Made by a program: the position numbers and the translations under genes. From the NCBI RefSeq assembly GCF_005281835.1, contig NZ_RZIS01000001.1, forward strand, positions 724,351 through 788,350: a stretch of 64,000 nt of DNA, written 5' to 3'. The DNA comes from Vibrio profundi (lineage in GTDB: Bacteria; Pseudomonadota; Gammaproteobacteria; Enterobacterales; Vibrionaceae). How positions within the stretch are numbered: the stretch's first letter is position 1; every line of letters starts with the position of its first letter. Below are positions 56,985-64,000 of the stretch, piece by piece. The notes under the pieces were generated by a model, which was given only the letters and a program-made list of their open reading frames with translations, ran no database searches and was not told the origin of the DNA.

Positions 56985-58412
56985 TTAGTATTTTCGAATT
57001 TCGGTAAAGGCTTGCTGCAGTTTGGTCGCGTCTTTTTTGCCTGGAGCTTCTTCTACACCTGAATTGAGGTCTAATCCTAAGCATCCTAGTTTCGAAGCTT
57101 GGTTAGCATTTTCTGGGCTTAACCCACCAGCTAGCATGATGCCAGCTTTCTCTGCGAGTAGTGACCAATCAAAGGAGTGACCTGTACCGCCAGATTGGTT
57201 GCCTACTTGTGCATCCAGCAAATGGCGTTCTATGTTTGCGCTTAGTAACTCAGGGATAGCATCGACAACGCCATAAGCTTTCCAAATATTTACTTGGTTA
57301 CCGAGTTTTTCTTTTAGCGAATCAACATAGTTTTGGTCTTCGTCGCCATGCAATTGTACAGCAGTTAAACTTAGCTCTAGCGCTATATCGGCGACTTGTT
57401 CGATAGTGTGGTTCTGGAACACGCCAACATAGTTCAGCGGCGCGCCGCTCATGGTTAGTCGAGCAGCTTCTAGGTCAACATAACGCTTAGAAGCTTCAAC
57501 GAAAATCAGACCACCAAAGACTGAACCCGCTTGGTATGCTTTCGCGGCATCATCTGGGTGAGTCAAACCGCATACCTTGTTCTCACCAAGTGTGATTTTA
57601 CGAACTGCTAGCTCTAGGTTGTCTTCTGCCATAAGAGAGCTGCCGATCAAGAAACCATCAGCAAAGCTTGATAGGTCTCTTACTTGTTGGTGAGTGTAGA
57701 TACCAGACTCTGAAATCACGATAGCGCTAGGAGCGAGTTCACGAAGCATTGGAGCCAGCTCTTTAGTGCGGTTTAAGTCAGTAGAAAGATCGCGCAGGTT
57801 GCGGTTATTAATACCGATCACTTTCGCATTCAGCGCCACTGCACGATGAAGTTCTTCTTCGTTACTCACTTCAGTTAGAACACCCATATTGAGTGAGTGC
57901 GCCACCTCTGCAAGTGCTTGGTATTCCTCATCATCAAGTACCGAAAGCATAAGTAAAATAGCATCGGCAGAGTAATGGCGGGCTAGATACACTTGGTACG
58001 TGTCGACCATGAAATCTTTGCACAGAATAGGTTGCTTAGCGATGCGGCGTACTTGTGGCAAAAATTCAAAGTTACCTTGGAAGTACTTCTCGTCGGTTAA
58101 GACGGAAATTGCATTCGCGTGGTTATTGTAAACCGACGCAATGTAATCAAGGTCAAAGTCATCACGAATTAGGCCTTTAGACGGTGAAGCTTTTTTACAC
58201 TCAGTAATGAATACAGTTTGTTCGCCACTCAGTGCATCGTAGAAACTACGGTCTGATGGAGTAAGGCCTGCTTTAAACTCATCTAATGGCTGAGTTTGCT
58301 TACGAGCTTCAACCCACTGGTATTTGTCTCGAACGATCTTTGCTAATACTTCCGCCATTTCAGCTTCTTTAACTGAAACGTGGGCTGACAATTTATCGGT
58401 AGTCTGTGTCAT
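56985..58412 (-). CDS. trpCF: bifunctional IGP synthase / PRA isomerase TrpCF
   Basis: A 475-residue fusion of two TIM barrels. The TrpC half has FITECKKASPSKG, CKDFMVD, EVSNEEEL, GINNRNL and VISESGI; the TrpF half (from about 280) has KVCGLTHPDDA, VGVFQN, VQLHGDED and MLAGGLSPEN. It converts phosphoribosyl anthranilate to CdRP and on to indole-3-glycerol phosphate. The fused form is standard for enteric bacteria and Vibrio. trpD ends 24 bp upstream. Confidence 0.97.
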   Translation of the reverse strand: MTQTTDKLSAHVSVKEAEMAEVLAKIVRDKYQWVEARKQTQPLDEFKAGLTPSDRSFYDALSGEQTVFITECKKASPSKGLIRDDFDLDYIASVYNNHANAISVLTDEKYFQGNFEFLPQVRRIAKQPILCKDFMVDTYQVYLARHYSADAILLMLSVLDDEEYQALAEVAHSLNMGVLTEVSNEEELHRAVALNAKVIGINNRNLRDLSTDLNRTKELAPMLRELAPSAIVISESGIYTHQQVRDLSSFADGFLIGSSLMAEDNLELAVRKITLGENKVCGLTHPDDAAKAYQAGSVFGGLIFVEASKRYVDLEAARLTMSGAPLNYVGVFQNHTIEQVADIALELSLTAVQLHGDEDQNYVDSLKEKLGNQVNIWKAYGVVDAIPELLSANIERHLLDAQVGNQSGGTGHSFDWSLLAEKAGIMLAGGLSPENANQASKLGCLGLDLNSGVEEAPGKKDATKLQQAFTEIRKY

Positions 58413-58436
58413 GTTTCTGTCTCAAATAGTCGTTCG

Positions 58437-59435
58437 TTATGCGTGTTCTGCGAGCTGTTGTACTAGCTCGTAAGCTTTGCCTGAATTCATGGCATCAATC
58501 GCTTGTTGTGTATTAGCTTTTAGATCTTCATGACCAAACAGACGCATTAGTAGTGCAACGTTTACTGCCACAGCGCCTGCTTGAGCTTCTGTACCTTTGC
58601 CCGTTAGGATCTGTGTGGTAATCGCTCGGTTTTCTTCTGGATCGCCCCCCTTAATTGCTTCAAGCGGGTGAGTGTTCAAGCCAAAATCTTCTGGTGACAC
58701 TGTGTATTCGTGAATTTCGTCATCTTTGATTTCAGCAACCGTCGTCTCGCCATGAATGGCTACTTCATCTAAGCCGCTACCGTGAACAACGGCTGCGCGC
58801 TTCATGCCCATTTGTAGCATTGTTTCCGCAATAGGGCGTACTAGTTCTTTGCTGTACACACCCATTAATTCAATATTTGGACGTGCAGGGTTAATCAGTG
58901 GGCCCAAAATATTAAAGATCGTGCGTGTTTTTAGTGTTTGACGTACTGGCATTGCATGGCGTACACCACCGTGATACTGAGGCGCAAATAGGAAAGCCAC
59001 GCCAAGTTTGTCGACTGCAGAGCGAGTGTCTTCAGCACTCATTGCTAAGTTGATACCGAACGAATCTAATAGGTCTGAAGAGCCAGATTTGCTCGAAACG
59101 CTGCGGTTACCATGCTTAGCGACTTTTAAGCCACATGCTGCTGCCACGAATGCTGATGTTGTAGAGATATTGATTGTGTTGTGGCCATCGCCACCAGTAC
59201 CAACGATATCCGCGAAATCGTAATCTGGGCGAGGGAATGGATTGGCATTCGCTAGTAATGCTTTTGCTGCGCCGGCGATTTCATCTGGAGTTTCGCCTTT
59301 GATTTTTAGAGCCGTTAGCGCTGCAGTCATCAAAATTGGGTCTAACTCGCCACGAATAATCGTATCGAATAATGATTGGCTTTCTTCTTGAGAGAGGTCT
59401 TTTTGCTCGTAAAGCTTATTAATAATCTGTTCCAT
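58437..59435 (-). CDS. trpD: anthranilate phosphoribosyltransferase
   Basis: A 332-residue enzyme transferring phosphoribose from PRPP to anthranilate. The PRPP loop [14 protein letters not shown] and the [17 protein letters not shown] segment are present, followed by [14 protein letters not shown]. Unlike E. coli, it is not fused to trpG; the two genes are separated by 11 bases. Confidence 0.97.
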   Translation of the reverse strand: MEQIINKLYEQKDLSQEESQSLFDTIIRGELDPILMTAALTALKIKGETPDEIAGAAKALLANANPFPRPDYDFADIVGTGGDGHNTINISTTSAFVAAACGLKVAKHGNRSVSSKSGSSDLLDSFGINLAMSAEDTRSAVDKLGVAFLFAPQYHGGVRHAMPVRQTLKTRTIFNILGPLINPARPNIELMGVYSKELVRPIAETMLQMGMKRAAVVHGSGLDEVAIHGETTVAEIKDDEIHEYTVSPEDFGLNTHPLEAIKGGDPEENRAITTQILTGKGTEAQAGAVAVNVALLMRLFGHEDLKANTQQAIDAMNSGKAYELVQQLAEHA

Positions 59436-59446
59436 AATTTCTTTTC

Positions 59447-60085
59447 CTATTTAGCATTGGTCGCAAGGGAAGGGTTACTCTCAAGAGCCCACTCGATTGC
59501 ATTTGCAAGTAAAGTCGCCCCGTAGGTCGTCATGATTGACTCTGGGTGAAACTGAAAGCCACATACTTTGTCTTGTTCTTGAACTACTGACATTACCAAA
59601 TCGTCGACTTCAGCGGTAATCGTTAGTGAATCTGGTACTGAAGTTGCGACTAATGAATGGTAACGAGCGATGGCTAGCGGTGAAGGCAAACCTTGGTAAG
59701 TCGCGTGATTGTCGTGTTCCATCATCGATACTTTGCCATGAATGATTTCACCTGCACCAGCGACTGTGCCGCCGTAGGCTTCTACGATGGCTTGATGCCC
59801 TAAACAAATGCCTATCATTGGCACTTTACCTTTCAGGCGTTGAATCAGCTCTGGCATGTTACCCGCTTCTGAAGGCGCGCCAGGGCCAGGAGAAAGCAAA
59901 ACCACAGGGTTATCTAATTCGCTAACCGCTCGCTCGATAGCATCGGTAGATATTTGATTACGGTAAATCGTTACTTGGTGTCCAAGTGTTCGAAATTGGT
60001 CCACCAAGTTATAAGTAAATGAGTCAAAGTTATCGATGAAAACGATGTTAGCAGAGCGAGAATTTGAAGTTTGTTGAGTCGTCAT
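59447..60085 (-). CDS. trpG: anthranilate synthase glutaminase component
   Basis: A 212-residue class I glutamine amidotransferase that feeds ammonia to TrpE. The nucleophile Cys is in GICLGHQAI, and the His/Glu pair in [21 protein letters not shown] is the oxyanion region. The start codon follows the trpE stop after 2 bases, so the two subunits are coupled. It is not fused to trpD. Confidence 0.96.
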   Translation of the reverse strand: MTTQQTSNSRSANIVFIDNFDSFTYNLVDQFRTLGHQVTIYRNQISTDAIERAVSELDNPVVLLSPGPGAPSEAGNMPELIQRLKGKVPMIGICLGHQAIVEAYGGTVAGAGEIIHGKVSMMEHDNHATYQGLPSPLAIARYHSLVATSVPDSLTITAEVDDLVMSVVQEQDKVCGFQFHPESIMTTYGATLLANAIEWALESNPSLATNAK

Positions 60086-60087
60086 GA

Positions 60088-61656
60088 TTACGCTCCTTGA
60101 TGCGCTGCTTGAATAGCAGAGATAACGGCTTGCGCCTTACCACGAGTTTCATCAGCTTCAGCTTGCGGGTCAGAGTCGAATACCACACCAGCGCCAGCTT
60201 GAACTTGAGCAACACCGTTTTCGACGTACGCAGAACGAATGACGATACAAGTATCTAACGTTCCTTCGCCAGTTAGGTAACCAACAGCACCGCCGTAACT
60301 ACCACGACGCGCTTTTTCGACATCACGAATCAATTGCATTGCGCGGATTTTCGGCGCACCAGTTAGGGTACCCATATTCATGCAGGCTTGATAAGCGTGT
60401 AGAGCATCTAAATCGTCGCGCAGTTGGCCGACAACGCGAGAAACTAAGTGCATCACGTGACTGTAGCGGTCGACTTTTAGTAGGTCTGCTACGTGGCGAG
60501 TGCCAGCTTGAGAAATACGAGCAACGTCATTACGTGCCAGATCAACCAACATCATGTGTTCTGCGTTTTCTTTTTTGTCGGTACGCAGCTCTAGCTCAAT
60601 GCGGCTATCTAAATCGAAATCGATCTCGCCATTTGGACGCTTGCCGCGACGACGCGTTCCTGCAATAGGGTAAATTTCAACTTGGTTAGTTTCTGTTTCG
60701 TATTTCAACGCACTTTCAGGAGAAGCGCCAAACAGCGTAAATAGCTCATCTTGCATATAGAACATGTAAGGGCTTGGGTTCGACTGCTTTAGCTCTTTGT
60801 ATGCAGCTAACGGGGCAGGGCAAGGCAAAGTGAAGCGGCGTGATGGTACCACTTGGAATACGTCACCTTTCACCACGTACTCTTTCAAGTCACGAACGGT
60901 TTGGCAGAAGTCTTCGTCAGAAATGCTTGGGACAGCTTTCACTTCTTTTAGCTTAGTCACTTCAGGAATCGATACTGGAGATTCGCAGCGCTGTTTGATG
61001 TCGATTAGACGCTCATTGAGTTGCTTCTTAATGTTCGCGTCGTCAGCAAACAAGCTTGCTTGAAGTAAGCTTTGGTTTTGCTGGTGGTCAATCACTAATA
61101 AAGTTTCAGCAACGTAGAAAACGAAGTCTGGGCAGTCGTTTGTTGCTTCTGCATCACCAAGTTGTTCGAAGTTGGCAACCATGTCGTACGCAAATAGGCC
61201 AGCCATGAATAGCTCATGTTTTTCATCTGGGTTATTAGCGAAGCTATGTTGTACGAGCCTCAATGCATCGAAGGAAGAGGCTTCACGTAATCGAGAGTCT
61301 TCATCAAGATCGATACAAGGCTCTGTGAAGTTAAGAATCAATAAGTTGCCAGATAGCGTTGCGTCAACGTCTTCTTTAACATTGGTTTGAAGATGTTCAA
61401 GTAAATGCTGGCCATTGTCAGTAAGCGCTTGGAACGTCACTTGGTGACCATGACATACAATACGCACGGCAGAATCGATCAGCAAAAGGCTTTTGAGGTT
61501 TTGCTTAGAGTCAATTTCAGCAGATTCAAGCAACAAGCTATCAGTTTTGTTCTCACATAAGGTGTGGAAAACACTTGTTGGATCTTGCGAGTAAGGAACC
61601 GAAGTATTGATGACTTCAATGTTTCCTAGCTTTTTGATTTCAATGGCCTTGTTCAC
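60088..61656 (-). CDS. trpE: anthranilate synthase component I
   Basis: A 522-residue enzyme forming anthranilate from chorismate. The LLES motif (SLLLESAEIDSKQNLKSLLL) marks the tryptophan feedback site; the C-terminal chorismate domain shows FGASPESALKY, PIAGTRRRG and GAGVVFDSDPQAEADETRGK. The start is a GTG at 61654-61656 because AAAGGAGG sits 4 bases before it. A longer frame to 61719 runs back toward the attenuator and does not resemble TrpE. Confidence 0.96.
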   Translation of the reverse strand: MNKAIEIKKLGNIEVINTSVPYSQDPTSVFHTLCENKTDSLLLESAEIDSKQNLKSLLLIDSAVRIVCHGHQVTFQALTDNGQHLLEHLQTNVKEDVDATLSGNLLILNFTEPCIDLDEDSRLREASSFDALRLVQHSFANNPDEKHELFMAGLFAYDMVANFEQLGDAEATNDCPDFVFYVAETLLVIDHQQNQSLLQASLFADDANIKKQLNERLIDIKQRCESPVSIPEVTKLKEVKAVPSISDEDFCQTVRDLKEYVVKGDVFQVVPSRRFTLPCPAPLAAYKELKQSNPSPYMFYMQDELFTLFGASPESALKYETETNQVEIYPIAGTRRRGKRPNGEIDFDLDSRIELELRTDKKENAEHMMLVDLARNDVARISQAGTRHVADLLKVDRYSHVMHLVSRVVGQLRDDLDALHAYQACMNMGTLTGAPKIRAMQLIRDVEKARRGSYGGAVGYLTGEGTLDTCIVIRSAYVENGVAQVQAGAGVVFDSDPQAEADETRGKAQAVISAIQAAHQGA

Positions 61657-61784
61657 AAGACCTCCTTTATGATTCTTAAAATTTCCTGCCGTACATAGTC
61701 GCATAAAGATACCTTTCACCCAATCGACAATCTTTGTATTTCGATGAATTGTTGTGCATTTGAATGTGAGTTGTTCGACAAAAT

Positions 61785-61811
61785 AAAAAAGCCCGCTTTG
61801 AAAGCGGGCTT
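61785..61811 (-). terminator. trp attenuator
   Basis: On the minus strand AAGCCCGCTTT / AAAGCGGGCTT forms a compact hairpin followed by six T. It lies between trpL and trpE, as expected of the leader terminator controlled by TrpL translation. Confidence 0.9.
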
Positions 61812-61843
61812 AGTGACATCTTTTTATAAACAGTAGTTTAAAA

Positions 61844-61969
61844 TTAGAAGTATACGTTAGCCCACCATGAACTTGTCCAAGTGCGCCACCAACGTAGCTC
61901 AGCGCGATCTTCACGAGAAGAAAGTACTGAAACTTTATCGTTATGGTTTTGGTTAAATTCTTGTAACAT
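61844..61969 (-). CDS. trpL: trp operon leader peptide
   Basis: A 41-codon frame starting MLQEFNQNHN and containing RWWRTWTSSWWANVYF: five Trp codons in nine positions near the end. Ribosome stalling on these when charged Trp-tRNA is scarce would favour the antiterminator and spare the trp transcript. The peptide is longer than that of E. coli (14 residues) and has a polar N-terminal half, as in other vibrios. AAGGTTCACC precedes the ATG. Confidence 0.93.
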   Translation of the reverse strand: MLQEFNQNHNDKVSVLSSREDRAELRWWRTWTSSWWANVYF

Positions 61970-62005
61970 GGTGAACCTTGAAATATGGATACTGCGTATT
62001 TGTGT

Positions 62006-62037
62006 ACTAGTTAACTAGTGCAGAGGTAAAAAGTCAA
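62006..62037 (-). promoter_or_regulatory. trp promoter overlapped by TrpR operator
   Basis: On the minus strand TTGACT (-35, 62032-62037) is separated by 17 bases from TTAACT (-10, 62009-62014). The -10 lies inside the palindrome ACTAGTTAACTAGT (62006-62019), identical to the E. coli trp operator core, so TrpR and RNA polymerase compete. Confidence 0.93.
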
Positions 62038-62090
62038 GCCTTATAGCCATAAAACCAACATAAAATTACTAAAAGTAATGAAACTTTAAT

Positions 62091-62987
62091 ATGAGAATTG
62101 ATCTACATAGTCACACCACAGCATCTGATGGTCGACTGGCTCCTCACGAACTGATTGATCGTGCATTAAGCTTTAACATTGAAGCGCTGGCGATTACCGA
62201 TCACGACACGACCGATGGCCTGCCCCATGCCCATCAATATATCGCAGATAACAAGCTGCCTATTCAGTTGATTAACGGTATTGAAATTTCGACCGTTTGG
62301 CAGAACAAAGATATCCATATTGTTGGATTGAATATTGATCCGGAATCTGAAGAGCTTAAAGCGCTTATTGAACAACAAAAGGCACACCGTGTCGGCCGCG
62401 CAAAGTTAATCGCAGAGCGTTTAACTAAAGCCACGCGCGAAGGCGTATATGAAGAAGTGAAAGCTATTGCGGGAGACGCTCCGATTACACGTGCACACTT
62501 TGCCAAGTGGTTGGTCGATAATGACTTTGCTAAAAATATGCAGCAAGTTTTTAAGAAATTTTTAACCCGCAATAACCCAGGCTATGTACCGCCTACATGG
62601 TGCTCAATGGAAGACGCGGTTAATGCTATACATGCCGCAGGTGGTCAAGCAGTGTTAGCGCACCCGGGCCGTTACGGGTTAACGGCAAAGTGGGTTAAGC
62701 GCTTATTATCTGCATTTGTTGAAGCGGGCGGGGATGCTATGGAAGTAGCTCAGCCCCAACAAGCGCAACAAGAAAGACGCAACCTTGCTGATTATGCTAT
62801 ACAATACAAACTATTAGCTTCTCAAGGTAGCGACTTTCATTATCCATCTCCGTGGATGGAGTTAGGACGTAACCTTTGGCTACCTTCTGGGGTTGAAGCT
62901 GTTTGGAAAGATTGGGAGTTTCAATCGCTTGAGGAGCAAACTCCTACTGAAGATAGAGTCGAGAGACTCGATAACGAGGAAGAATAA
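62091..62987 (+). CDS. rnm: PHP-domain 5'-3' exoribonuclease Rnm (RNase AM, YciV/TrpH)
   Basis: A 298-residue PHP-family metalloenzyme. Metal ligands are seen in [45 protein letters not shown] and GSDFHY. The E. coli homologue trims 5' ends of rRNA, mainly 5S and 23S, and also acts on 3',5'-bisphosphate nucleotides. It is divergent from the trp operon across the trp promoter region, as in E. coli, and coupled to yciO by TAATG. It has a short acidic C-terminal extension. Confidence 0.93.
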   Translation: MRIDLHSHTTASDGRLAPHELIDRALSFNIEALAITDHDTTDGLPHAHQYIADNKLPIQLINGIEISTVWQNKDIHIVGLNIDPESEELKALIEQQKAHRVGRAKLIAERLTKATREGVYEEVKAIAGDAPITRAHFAKWLVDNDFAKNMQQVFKKFLTRNNPGYVPPTWCSMEDAVNAIHAAGGQAVLAHPGRYGLTAKWVKRLLSAFVEAGGDAMEVAQPQQAQQERRNLADYAIQYKLLASQGSDFHYPSPWMELGRNLWLPSGVEAVWKDWEFQSLEEQTPTEDRVERLDNEEE

Positions 62988-63607
62988 TGAGCCAGTTTTT
63001 TTATGTTCACCCTGACAACCCACAGGCTCGATTGATCAATCAAGCCGTTGCAATTATCCGAAATGGTGGTGTTGTCGTGTACCCAACTGATTCTGGGTAT
63101 GCACTTGGCTGTCAGCTTGAAAACAAACAAGCGCTAGAACGTATTTGCCAGATCAGAAAAATCGACGACAAGCATAATTTTACTTTGTTGTGTCGTGATT
63201 TATCAGAGCTTTCTTTGTATGCGAGAGTTGATAATACAGCTTTCCGTTTGCTTAAAAGCAATACTCCTGGGCCTTACACTTTTATTTTCAAAGGTACAAA
63301 GGAAGTTCCACGTCGTTTGATGAACGCGAAGCGTAAAACTATCGGTATTCGTGTTCCTGATAATCAAATTGCACTCGATCTACTTGAAGCGCTAGGCGAA
63401 CCTTTGATGTCGACGTCGTTAATTTTGCCGGGTAACGACCATACTGAATCGGATCCTGAAGAAATTCGCGATCGTCTAGAGCATGCGGTTGATGTCATTC
63501 TAAATGGCGGTTACTTAGGTGAGCAGCCAACGACTGTTGTTGACTTTAGCGAAGACGAAGCAACGATTGCTCGTGTTGGTGCAGGTGATCCAACGCCGTT
63601 CGAGTAA
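62987..63607 (+). CDS. yciO: YciO, Sua5/YrdC-family protein
   Basis: A 206-residue alpha/beta protein of the Sua5-YciO-YrdC family, which binds RNA and nucleotides; TsaC/Sua5 members make threonylcarbamoyl-AMP for tRNA t6A. Motifs: VVYPTDSGYALGCQL, KHNFTLLCRDL, PGPYTFIFKG and KTIGIRVPDN. The YciO subgroup is not thought to replace TsaC in t6A synthesis. The ATG overlaps the rnm stop codon by one base. Confidence 0.92.
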   Translation: MSQFFYVHPDNPQARLINQAVAIIRNGGVVVYPTDSGYALGCQLENKQALERICQIRKIDDKHNFTLLCRDLSELSLYARVDNTAFRLLKSNTPGPYTFIFKGTKEVPRRLMNAKRKTIGIRVPDNQIALDLLEALGEPLMSTSLILPGNDHTESDPEEIRDRLEHAVDVILNGGYLGEQPTTVVDFSEDEATIARVGAGDPTPFE

Positions 63608-63743
63608 TCGAATAGTTATTCGTTGGGTTGCAAATAACAGATGCTTTTTTTACTGGTATTTGCGATAATCTGCGGCCGCGATTTTCATCGCAACAAAATT
63701 CATTCGACGTCTGTGAAGACGACAATTAGGTAGAAATTAGTAA

Positions 63744-64000
63744 ATGAGCGAAAAATTACAGAAGGTTCTAGCACGTGCTGGTCATGGCTCTCGCCGTGAG
63801 CTTGAGGCTTTAATTAAATCTGGTCGTGTTAGCGTAAATGGTCAAGTCGCGAAACTAGGCGAACGTCTAGAAGACGAAAGTGCGGTAATCCGTATTGATG
63901 GCCACACAGTTTCAGGCAAAGGTTCTGAAGAAGTAGTTTGCCGCGTATTGGCGTATTACAAGCCTGAAGGTGAGCTATGTACTCGTCACGATCCAGAAGG
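63744..64000 (+). CDS. rluB: 23S rRNA pseudouridine synthase RluB, 5' part
   Basis: 85 codons are visible before the window ends. The S4 domain is clear: [20 protein letters not shown], then [16 protein letters not shown]. It is followed by [13 protein letters not shown], the start of the pseudouridine synthase domain. RluB modifies U2605 of 23S rRNA. Its position after yciV-yciO agrees with the E. coli order. The catalytic Asp lies outside the window. Confidence 0.9.
   Translation, partial: MSEKLQKVLARAGHGSRRELEALIKSGRVSVNGQVAKLGERLEDESAVIRIDGHTVSGKGSEEVVCRVLAYYKPEGELCTRHDPE

Noticed and set aside
60088..61656. Possible aminodeoxychorismate synthase (PabB) instead of TrpE
   Set aside because: The LLES feedback motif, coupling to trpG and the attenuated trp leader identify it as TrpE.
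61657..61719. Longer TrpE start at 61719
   Set aside because: The 21 extra residues run across the leader region and the GTG at 61656 has a near-perfect ribosome site.

Overview
The window looks like a piece of a Vibrio (Gammaproteobacteria, Vibrionaceae) main chromosome. The signs are a trp operon of order E-G-D-CF-B-A with trpG unfused and a Trp-rich leader peptide, the yciI/yciA/yciB and rnm/yciO/rluB neighbourhoods, a FadL-VolA pair, a VF530/DUF2132 gene, a GspS/AspS-type pilotin, and a very high density of c-di-GMP proteins. No rRNA, tRNA, CRISPR array, phage or insertion sequence was recognised. Genus-level placement is an inference from gene content.

Layout. 1-10 kb: end of an unknown gene, a DEAD-box helicase, a LysE exporter, a PilZ protein, a PTS-EIIC/EAL fusion, a VF530-type protein, the ABC-F ATPase YbiT, a glutathione peroxidase, a HAD hydrolase and a PLP enzyme. 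10-18 kb: a Cache-GGDEF-EAL enzyme, a two-component system, and, divergent from it, a three-gene sugar-transfer module (GT2, ArnT-like GT39, GtrA) joined by 4-base overlaps. 18-28 kb: a compact chemosensory operon (membrane protein with a CheZ-like motif, CheY, STAS, CheA, MCP, CheW, CheW, CheR, CheB, then a degenerate-GGDEF/EAL protein). 28-37 kb: YgiQ radical SAM protein, then two paralogous PAS/EAL/CBS-like proteins flanking a small membrane protein and a DUF4250 protein. 37-41 kb: divergent metR and metE with a tandem MetJ operator. 41-50.6 kb: fadL-volA, a YfcC-type transporter flanked by two copies of a ~145 bp segment, pilotin, YciI, YciA, YciB, a small GemA-like ORF and a TraF-like barrel protein. 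50.8-55 kb: a DAACS symporter, then NfeD/ClpP-type protease plus slipin. 55-62 kb: the complete trp operon on the minus strand, with attenuator, leader peptide and TrpR-overlapped promoter. 62-64 kb: rnm, yciO and the start of rluB.

How it works together. Six c-di-GMP-related genes (one PilZ, five EAL proteins) lie in the first 37 kb. One of these EAL genes is translationally coupled to cheB, linking a chemosensory pathway to c-di-GMP. FadL (long-chain fatty-acid porin) and VolA (surface lysophospholipase) form a lipid-scavenging pair behind a FadR-like site. The most unusual points are the CheZ-like motif in an otherwise unrecognised membrane protein, the EIIC-EAL fusion, the two-component/sugar-transfer cassette, the paralogous EAL pair, and the transporter insertion between repeats. 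Part of the hunt rests on motif reading alone; the deciding searches are stated with each finding.
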